DNA of 10,700 nucleotides from JAFIHK01 sp041441455 (GTDB lineage Bacteria > Bacteroidota > Bacteroidia > Bacteroidales > UBA932), in the NCBI GenBank assembly GCA_041441455.1, contig JASDTB010000083.1, positions 1 to 10,700 of the forward strand, written 5' to 3'. This document shows positions 5,199 through 10,700 of the stretch, one piece after another. Position numbers and translations under genes: made by a program. Positions within the stretch are counted from its first letter, which is position 1. Every line of letters starts with the position of its first letter. Below the pieces are notes generated by a model. The model had not been told where the DNA came from. It ran no database searches and saw only the letters and a list, made by a program, of their open reading frames with translations.

Positions 5199-7703
5199 TT
5201 ATTTTTCTAGCCTCACAACAGTAATGCCAGAACCTCCCATTTCAATATGTTCGTCGCGGAACGACTCAACTCCTCCAATAGTTTTGAGATATTTTCGGAT
5301 CTCCTCTCTTAACACTCCATTTCCCTTACCGTGCAATATCCTCACCTCGCTCATATCAAGCATTATAGCATCATCAATAAAGCGACTTACTGTATCCATT
5401 GCCTCGTCGAGCCTTTGTCCTCTAATGTCTATATTGGGCTTAAAGTTAAGTTTTCTTTCGGAAACTCCAGAAGTATCGTAAGTGCTCTTCTTAACTTGAC
5501 TCTTTACCGTCTGAGAATATTCGTTATTAGAGATCTTCTCTAAATTCTTCTCAGACATCACACTTATGATATTGCCAACAGCAACACTTGCCTCTCCCTT
5601 CTCTATTCTTATAATCTCGCCTATTAGTGAGCCCCCTTTAATCTTAACCTTATCACCTTTTCTAATTACAGTATCTACCTCTTTTGCTTTAACTTGAATC
5701 TTTTGATCAACACCTCCGTTAGCAGCAACTCTCTCTTTCCTCTGCTCCTTCTTCTCCTTTCTTCGAAGAAGTTGCTCCATTTTCTTAGCAATTTTATCCT
5801 CTTTATCGTCCTCCCTATTTTGCTCGACCTCTTTAGCAAAAAGATCAAGATCTCTTCTCACAATTTTAGTCTTCTCCTTCTCTGCCTGGCTCTCCCTGAT
5901 CTCCTTAATTGTTGATTCAATCTTTTTGTTTGCCTCAGCCAAAATTGTCTTCGCCTCTTCTCTCGCCTGCTCTAAAATAGACTTTCTTAAAGCCTGTAAA
6001 TCCGATAACTCTTTCTGGTACTTATCGGTTATACTCTCAAGTGTTTTGTCGGTACTTTTAATTTTAGCCAATTTTTCTTCCCACATTCGTCTGTTGCGAG
6101 CAATCTTTTTCAAGTGTCTCTCCATATCGACGAACTCTGTTCCAGCCTTCTCCTCTGCTTTTTTAACTACATCTTCGGGAAGACCAATTTTTCTTGCAAG
6201 CTCAAAAGCAAAAGAGCTACCAGGAGTACCTGTCTCAAGTTTGAAAAGCGGTCTGATATTTTGAACATCAAATTGCATTCCTCCATTTAGCACACCCCTA
6301 CTACTCGAAGCATAGAATTTTAGATTACTATAGTGAGTAGTAATCACACCAAAACACCCTTTTTGCTCTAGTTCTGCCAATATTGCTTCTGCTATAGCGC
6401 CTCCAGCAACGGGCTCAGTGCCAGATCCAAACTCATCGATTAAAACCATAGTCCGGTCGTCTGCTCCCGCTAACAGATTTTTCATATTTGTCAAGTGGGA
6501 ACTATATGTACTTAGATCGTTTTCAAGAGATTGCTCATCTCCGATATCGATAAAAAATCTTGTAAACAGGCCAAGCTCCGATGTTTCAGATGCAGGAATC
6601 AGCATTCCACATTGCACCATATATTGAAGTAATCCAACTGTCTTAAGACACACAGATTTACCCCCAGCGTTTGGGCCAGAGATTAATAGTATTCTTTTGT
6701 CACTATCTAGTGAAAGACTCAAAGGAACAATCTCCTTTCCCTCTTTTTTGAGAGCCATTTCAAGTAAGGGATGACGAGCTTTTGATAGAATAATCTCCCT
6801 TCTGTCTGAGACTATTGGTTTCCCAGCATTCATTTGCAATGCTACCGATGCTTTAGCTCTTATAAAATCTATCTCACATAAGAACATCGAAGATTCCATC
6901 AACTCAGCAAGGTATGGCCTCAAAAAATCTGCAAACTGAACTAGTATTTTGAGAATTTCTCGCTGTTCGGCAAAATGAAGCTCTCTGACAGTATTATTAA
7001 GCTCCACAATCTCCATCGGTTCAATATAAGAGGTCTTACCAGAAGCCGATTCATCGTAAACAAATCCTTGGATTTTTCTTTTATTTGCAGAGCTAACTGG
7101 TATTAAAACTCGTCCGTCTCTGATTGCAACAGACGCATCCTCTTCTGCATACCCTTCGGCCTGCGCTTTTTTTAGAATCGAAGTGATTCTTTTGGAGATC
7201 AATGACTCCTTTTCTCTTATTTGGGAGCGTATGTGCTGCAGTTCTGGCGAGGCATTATCGCGTATCTCTCCGAATTTATCGATAAGAGAATCAATCCTTC
7301 TGAGAATTTCTGGAAATAGGATTACAGGTTCTACCAGTTTTTTCAGCTCGGGATAACTACCTTCTTTCGTGTTTTTGAAAAAAGCTACAATTGAACGTAC
7401 TGTATCTAAAGCTTGTTTAAGTCTTGTAATTTCAGGCACATCTAAGTATGCAGACTCAACCTCTAATTGTTTTAAAAAAGGGATTGCATCTACAAAACCT
7501 TGATCGGGAAATGAGTTTTCGAGCATCAATATTACTCTCATCTCATCAGTCTGAGACAATAACTTTACGATGTACTCACTCGATGATGAAATTTTAAAGG
7601 AAAGAGCCATCTCCTTAGCGTAAGATGTTGAACATCTTGTCGCCAACATGGTTCTTACCTTATCGAACCCAAGTTTAAATTCTAGTTTTTCTGTCGTTGT
7701 CAT
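5199..7703 (-). CDS. mutS2: MutS2 family ATPase with KOW-like and Smr domains
   Basis: This 834-residue protein has the full MutS2 layout. Residues about 1-300 are the MutS core/lever-like region, with 'VSSANKRKIQGFVYDESASG' at about 203-222. The ATPase follows: Walker A GPNAGGKS at 343-350, a signature-like 'DEQSLENDLSTYSSHL' from 389, Walker B 'MVLIDEFGSGTEP' with D423/E424, and the H-loop 'THYSNLK' at 456. Residues about 510-660 form a long charged coiled coil. A small beta domain at about 680-722 ('RKGDKVKIKGGSLIGEI') fits the KOW-like module. The Smr domain (about 755-834) carries 'DIRG' at 759-762 and HGKGNG at 791-796. It lacks the mismatch-binding N-terminus of MutS1. MutS2 proteins have been linked to suppression of recombination and, in Bacillus, to rescue of collided ribosomes. 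A TATCTTTG promoter box precedes the gene. It heads an operon with three envelope or phosphoesterase genes. Confidence 0.96.
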   Translation of the reverse strand: MTTTEKLEFKLGFDKVRTMLATRCSTSYAKEMALSFKISSSSEYIVKLLSQTDEMRVILMLENSFPDQGFVDAIPFLKQLEVESAYLDVPEITRLKQALDTVRSIVAFFKNTKEGSYPELKKLVEPVILFPEILRRIDSLIDKFGEIRDNASPELQHIRSQIREKESLISKRITSILKKAQAEGYAEEDASVAIRDGRVLIPVSSANKRKIQGFVYDESASGKTSYIEPMEIVELNNTVRELHFAEQREILKILVQFADFLRPYLAELMESSMFLCEIDFIRAKASVALQMNAGKPIVSDRREIILSKARHPLLEMALKKEGKEIVPLSLSLDSDKRILLISGPNAGGKSVCLKTVGLLQYMVQCGMLIPASETSELGLFTRFFIDIGDEQSLENDLSTYSSHLTNMKNLLAGADDRTMVLIDEFGSGTEPVAGGAIAEAILAELEQKGCFGVITTHYSNLKFYASSSRGVLNGGMQFDVQNIRPLFKLETGTPGSSFAFELARKIGLPEDVVKKAEEKAGTEFVDMERHLKKIARNRRMWEEKLAKIKSTDKTLESITDKYQKELSDLQALRKSILEQAREEAKTILAEANKKIESTIKEIRESQAEKEKTKIVRRDLDLFAKEVEQNREDDKEDKIAKKMEQLLRRKEKKEQRKERVAANGGVDQKIQVKAKEVDTVIRKGDKVKIKGGSLIGEIIRIEKGEASVAVGNIISVMSEKNLEKISNNEYSQTVKSQVKKSTYDTSGVSERKLNFKPNIDIRGQRLDEAMDTVSRFIDDAIMLDMSEVRILHGKGNGVLREEIRKYLKTIGGVESFRDEHIEMGGSGITVVRLEK

Positions 7704-7720
7704 TGTACCTTTCTTCTTTG

Positions 7721-7728
7721 CAAAGATA
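7721..7728 (-). promoter_or_regulatory. Putative -7 element of the mutS2 operon promoter
   Basis: The complement of 7721-7728 is TATCTTTG, an exact TAnnTTTG match and a very common form of the box in Bacteroidota. It lies 17 nt before the mutS2 ATG. A weak TTTC (complement of 7748-7751) stands 19 nt upstream where the -33 element is expected. The box overlaps a small palindrome, CTTTGCAAAG (7717-7726). The facing plsY promoter is less clear: only TACCTTAG at 7737-7744, with one mismatch to the consensus. Confidence 0.55.
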
Positions 7729-7762
7729 AAAGTTTATACCTTAGCGCGAAATTAAAACTTGA

Positions 7763-8455
7763 ATGAATCCTCTCGATCTTCTCCTAATTCCTGTTGCATA
7801 TTTAATTGGCTCTTTGTCGGGAGCAATAAGATTCGGCAAACTTTTTTATGGAGTTGATGTGAGAAATTATGGCAGTAAAAACCCTGGTGCAAATAATGTT
7901 CAACGTGTTCTTGGGTGGAAACTTGCTCTGTTTGTCTTTTTTTTCGACACTTTGAAAGGGGTTGCGGCCGCAAGTCTTGCATTTTTAACAGAATTTAATC
8001 CCGGGACTAATCCTTTTACAGGGGCGCAAATTGTACTAGGCCTTTCGGCTGTTTTGGGCCATATTTTCCCGATTTTCCATCAATTTAAAGGGGGAAAAGG
8101 TGTTGCAACAATAACCGGTCTGCTTTGGGCAATCCATCCTTTAGCTGTGTTAATCTGTTTTTCAATCTTCACATTGTGCTTCATCTTAACTCGCTACATC
8201 TCCTTAAGTGCAATCGTTGCTATCTCTTGCTTCCCATTTTTTGTCAACTCCCTTTTTGCATGGCTTCAACCACAAATGACTTTAACCCTTAAAATCTTTA
8301 GCATTGTCATTGCTCTAGTAATCTGGTTGACTCACATAAGCAACATCAAACGACTAATAAATCGTAAAGAGGAGAAGTTCAAACTAAGAAGAGCTAGAAG
8401 TCGCCAGGAGTTAGAGGATGAGTCTATTTGTACGAATTCTCAATTGCAAGCCTAA
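7763..8455 (+). CDS. plsY: Acyl-phosphate:glycerol-3-phosphate acyltransferase PlsY
   Basis: PlsY transfers a fatty acyl group from acyl-phosphate to glycerol-3-phosphate, making lysophosphatidate, the first committed step of phospholipid synthesis, at the inner membrane. The 230-residue product is very hydrophobic, with several membrane helices, and shows the three family motifs. These are 'IGSLSGAIRFGK' near 15-26, 'GSKNPGANNVQRVLG' at 37-51 (the glycerol-phosphate/active-site loop), and 'LGHIFPIFHQFKGGKGVAT' at 98-116 with the glycine-rich acyl-phosphate loop. The C-terminus has a charged tail of about 30 residues ('KEEKFKLRRARSRQELEDES') after the last helix, which makes it slightly longer than usual. 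The last ten codons overlap the end of cdaA on the other strand. It diverges from mutS2 across 59 bp. The ATG at 7763 is the only sensible start before the first helix. Confidence 0.96.
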   Translation: MNPLDLLLIPVAYLIGSLSGAIRFGKLFYGVDVRNYGSKNPGANNVQRVLGWKLALFVFFFDTLKGVAAASLAFLTEFNPGTNPFTGAQIVLGLSAVLGHIFPIFHQFKGGKGVATITGLLWAIHPLAVLICFSIFTLCFILTRYISLSAIVAISCFPFFVNSLFAWLQPQMTLTLKIFSIVIALVIWLTHISNIKRLINRKEEKFKLRRARSRQELEDESICTNSQLQA

Positions 8456-9206
8456 GCTCACTTATACTATTCATTCGTTTTATCTCTCCGTTTTGAACAA
8501 ATGAGATATTTCCAGTCTCTTCAGAAACAACAATTACAGAAGAGTCAGTGTGTTCTGAGATTCCAACAGCAGCACGATGTCTCATACCATATTGAGGTGG
8601 TATGTTTGGGTTTTCTGTAATTGGCAGGGTGCATCTTGCAGCAATAACTTTCTCATCGGCAATAATCATTGCACCATCGTGTAGTGGGGCATTTTTAAAG
8701 AATATATTCTCGATGAGTCGTCTGTTAATATTCGCATCTACTCTATCACCAGTATCAACAATAAACTCTAAAGATGATTGATGTGATAAAACTATTAGTG
8801 CACCAGTTTTAGTCTCAGACATTCTTCTACATGCTTGAGTGAGCTCTCCCAGAGAATTCACAGAGAGACCCTTTTGCTTACTTGTCAATAGAGCATTAAC
8901 CAATCTTAGATTCCTTCTAGAATCCATATATCTTGATCCGAGTCTCAATAAAAACCTTCGGATCTCCTGCTGAAATAGAATTATCAACGCTAGGACACCA
9001 ACTCCGATTATCTGGCCAAGTATTGCACTTAGTAAATCCATATGCAGCGCTTTTACTACAAGCCAAATAAAATAGAATACGATAATTCCTGTGAAAATAT
9101 TCATGGCTGCGGTCCCTTTTATCAGCTTGTAAGCTTGAAAAATCAGGATCCCGACCATACAAATGTCGATAATATCTATTAACTCTATTTTAATAAAATC
9201 AATCAT
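8424..9206 (-). CDS. cdaA: Diadenylate cyclase CdaA
   Basis: CdaA joins two ATP molecules into the second messenger c-di-AMP, which in studied bacteria controls potassium and osmolyte balance and the cell wall. The 260-residue protein has three N-terminal membrane helices (about 12-30, 35-53 and 60-78). A linker 'FQQEIRRFLLRLGSRYM' and the DisA_N catalytic domain (about 110-235) follow. Both nucleotide-binding motifs are intact: DGA at 177-179 in 'LHDGAMIIAD', and RHR at 209-211 in 'GMRHRAAVGISEHTD'. It is the last gene of the S41 protease-comF-cdaA cluster, 16 bp after comF. There is no CdaR-type regulator and no glmM next to it, the arrangement known in Firmicutes. Its stop codon lies inside the plsY coding region on the opposite strand. 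Confidence 0.96.
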   Translation of the reverse strand: MIDFIKIELIDIIDICMVGILIFQAYKLIKGTAAMNIFTGIIVFYFIWLVVKALHMDLLSAILGQIIGVGVLALIILFQQEIRRFLLRLGSRYMDSRRNLRLVNALLTSKQKGLSVNSLGELTQACRRMSETKTGALIVLSHQSSLEFIVDTGDRVDANINRRLIENIFFKNAPLHDGAMIIADEKVIAARCTLPITENPNIPPQYGMRHRAAVGISEHTDSSVIVVSEETGNISFVQNGEIKRMNSISELRLAIENSYK

Positions 9207-9222
9207 AGTACAAACTTAACAA

Positions 9223-9897
9223 TTATTCTACAAAAGCTAATGTGGCAATACTGACTTTACAGCCATCTAATGCTAAAATAATATTTCCACATGCATCAAG
9301 TGTCGCCCCTGTAGTGAGAACATCATCAACTAAAAGAATATGTTTTCCAGCAATAGATTTTATGTTCTTTAATTCAAAAGCTCCACAAACATTCCGCCAT
9401 CTTTGATCGTGCGTCTTTCGAGTTTGAGTAGAAGTAAACCTCTTTCTTTTTAAGACATTATTAGCTACAGGGATGCCTAGAATGCGAGACAAACTATTTG
9501 CAATAATCTGAGACTGATTAAATCCTCTTTTCCACCTTTTATACCAATGAAGAGGAACAGGTACAATCAAATCAATTTCAGAAAACCTTCCGGAGGTTAT
9601 TAGTTTTTGAGCTAATAACGAACTTAGGTAATCTCCCAAATCTCGTCTTGAGTTATATTTAAAATCATGTATAATTGCCTTATAAGGACAATCTTCTCGA
9701 TAAAAGATTAGAGAAGCACAAGCCTCTGTATAAAGTCTGCCCCAGAAGAGCTGCTCTGCAGGGTTGTCCCTCCAGTTCCAAAAAAAGGTCAAAGGCAAAT
9801 CACAATAGCATCCAAGACATAAACCCCTCTCCCTCCTATTTAAAATCTCTCCACACACAGGGCAAATCCTTGGAAACAATAGATCTGCCAATACCAT
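9223..9897 (-). CDS. comF: ComF-family phosphoribosyltransferase-like protein
   Basis: This 224-residue protein has the ComF family plan. An N-terminal zinc-ribbon-like module carries C12, C15, C27 and C30 ('CPVCGEIL...GLCLGC'). The central 'DLIVPVPLHWYKRWKRGFNQ' (109-128) is the family signature before the PRTase core. The PRPP-binding loop 'LLVDDVLTTGATLDAC' is at 188-203, with the acidic pair D191-D192. ComF is needed for DNA uptake in naturally competent bacteria, apparently in the cytoplasm with the translocation machinery, but homologues occur widely in species not known to be competent, and the reaction is not established. Nothing else in the window concerns competence. It lies 14 bp after the S41 protease gene and 16 bp before cdaA, so the three are likely cotranscribed. 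Confidence 0.93.
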   Translation of the reverse strand: MVLADLLFPRICPVCGEILNRRERGLCLGCYCDLPLTFFWNWRDNPAEQLFWGRLYTEACASLIFYREDCPYKAIIHDFKYNSRRDLGDYLSSLLAQKLITSGRFSEIDLIVPVPLHWYKRWKRGFNQSQIIANSLSRILGIPVANNVLKRKRFTSTQTRKTHDQRWRNVCGAFELKNIKSIAGKHILLVDDVLTTGATLDACGNIILALDGCKVSIATLAFVE

Positions 9898-9911
9898 TAT
9901 GTAATTAAAAT

Positions 9912-10700
9912 TTAGTTTACCAGCTTAGTTTTTACCGCAACATCCAACTGAGGATCATTTCTTAACATACTCTCCACTCTTCCTCTTTGGAAATAGTATC
10001 TATTACAAATCTCCTCTTCAAGAAGATATTTGATCTCTTTCGCATTCTTTCTGAGTACATCCTTTTTACCCAACTTAACAAGCTTCTCCAACTTTTCTAT
10101 TTCAGCTTTTAAATCATCGTATAAACCCTCTTTTTTAGCAGTAGCAATCAGCTGATCGTACTCTACCTCCGAAGATGTTCTATGATCAAACTCCTTTTCA
10201 GCTGCAAAGTTTATGAACTCTTCGTAATCCTTGTCAGATAATACAAACTTAGATGGAGATTCAATTTTGTCATGTTTTTTAAAATAGAGCATCGAAAATT
10301 CATGCATTACCTCATTATAGACTAGTGACACTGCTGGTCTGCTATAAGTTGCAGATTCTGCTTTGATATCTGGAGCAATTCCGCCTCCATCATAAACGAC
10401 TCTGCCTTTAGAAGTTTTAAATGCCTTTTTAAGAGAATCAGGAACATTCCCTACACTTCCGTCAGGATTTCTGTGGCTATAATCAATAGCTTGCACACAT
10501 CTTCCACTTGGAGTATAGTATTTTGCAGTAGTTAATTTTATACGGCTATTGTAGCCAACGTCCCTTATGGACTGAACCAAGCCTTTACCAAATGTTCTTA
10601 CTCCAATGATTGTCGCTCTATCTAGATCTTGTAATGCACCAGCGACAATCTCCGAAGAGGACGCAGAACCAGAATTAACTAATACTGCTAAAGGAATTGA
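9912..10700 (-). CDS. C-terminal processing protease, S41 family, 5'-truncated by window edge
   Basis: The reading frame stays open to the right edge, giving the last 262 residues of an S41 (CtpA/Prc-type) periplasmic serine protease. The visible part starts within the catalytic domain: 'VLVNSGSASSSEIVAGALQD', then 'IIGVRTFGKGLVQ'. The Ser/Lys catalytic pair is most likely S14 and K39 of the visible fragment; the 25-residue spacing agrees with S452/K477 of E. coli Prc. The segment 'LTTAKYYTPSGRCVQAIDY' is also typical. A TTG in the 'GKGLVQ' segment (10578-10580) could be mistaken for a start, but it is internal because the catalytic serine lies upstream. After the protease core comes a charged helical tail of about 150 residues, common in Bacteroidota members. 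The signal peptide and PDZ domain would lie outside the window. It is first among the visible genes of the cluster with comF and cdaA. Confidence 0.94.
   Translation of the reverse strand, partial: SIPLAVLVNSGSASSSEIVAGALQDLDRATIIGVRTFGKGLVQSIRDVGYNSRIKLTTAKYYTPSGRCVQAIDYSHRNPDGSVGNVPDSLKKAFKTSKGRVVYDGGGIAPDIKAESATYSRPAVSLVYNEVMHEFSMLYFKKHDKIESPSKFVLSDKDYEEFINFAAEKEFDHRTSSEVEYDQLIATAKKEGLYDDLKAEIEKLEKLVKLGKKDVLRKNAKEIKYLLEEEICNRYYFQRGRVESMLRNDPQLDVAVKTKLVN

Noticed and set aside
5694..6264. Plus-strand open frames opposite mutS2 (5694-5915 and 5926-6264)
   Set aside because: They are antisense shadows of the coiled-coil and ATPase region of mutS2, are Leu/Ser-rich as expected from reading Glu/Lys codons backwards, and match no family.
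7752..7982. Minus-strand open frame opposite the start of plsY
   Set aside because: It is antisense to the strongly conserved PlsY motif region, and its product has low-complexity His/Gln content and no recognisable domain.
8456..8520. Possible terminator hairpin just after plsY
   Set aside because: I could not find a stable inverted repeat followed by a T-run on the plus strand here.
10578..10580. TTG as the start of a 222-residue protein at 9912-10580
   Set aside because: The frame continues unbroken to the window edge and the upstream part encodes the S41 catalytic serine segment, so this codon is internal to a larger gene.

Overview
The window comes from a low-GC member of the Bacteroidota, most likely the order Bacteroidales. 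The signs are an A+T-rich base composition, TAnnTTTG-type -7 promoter elements (the Bacteroidota sigma-ABfr pattern), almost no Shine-Dalgarno sequences, signal peptides ending in 'AQ', and a gene set typical of that group: a DsbD-like protein with a secreted thioredoxin, a C69 peptidase, a Spy-like LTxxQ protein, MutS2, PlsY, CdaA, ComF and an S41 protease. I cannot name a genus.

Layout from left to right. (1) Positions 1-1301, minus strand: a periplasmic thiol-redox pair, consisting of a thioredoxin-fold protein followed by the first 64 codons of a DsbD-family protein that runs off the left edge. (2) A strong hairpin terminator at 1364-1391 ends the upstream monocistronic gene for a secreted C69 dipeptidase (1396-3093, minus). 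(3) A 79-bp divergent promoter region at 3094-3172 serves that peptidase and a small Spy/CpxP-like periplasmic protein (3173-3559, plus). (4) The Spy-like gene meets a four-gene minus-strand operon tail to tail. In transcription order the operon is mutS2 (7703-5199), a small lipoprotein, a GtrA-like membrane protein and a PHP-family phosphoesterase ending at 3566. The plus-strand terminator hairpin lies inside the last codons of the PHP gene. (5) plsY (7763-8455, plus) diverges from mutS2. (6) plsY runs into the end of cdaA with a 32-bp overlap of coding sequence. cdaA is the last gene of a minus-strand S41 protease-comF-cdaA cluster, and the protease is cut by the right edge.

Functionally the window is mostly cell-envelope and housekeeping content: disulfide/thiol exchange and protein quality control in the periplasm (DsbD-like, thioredoxin, Spy-like, C69, S41), phospholipid synthesis (PlsY), c-di-AMP signalling (CdaA), nucleic-acid or ribosome maintenance (MutS2) and a polyprenyl-linked sugar flippase-type protein (GtrA).

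I found no mobile element, CRISPR array, RNA gene, phage gene or clearly new defence-like system. There is no gene-free stretch longer than 300 bases. The more noteworthy points are a forced non-ATG start on the PHP gene, a terminator embedded in coding sequence, the plsY/cdaA tail overlap, and the gene partners of mutS2, cdaA and the thioredoxin.
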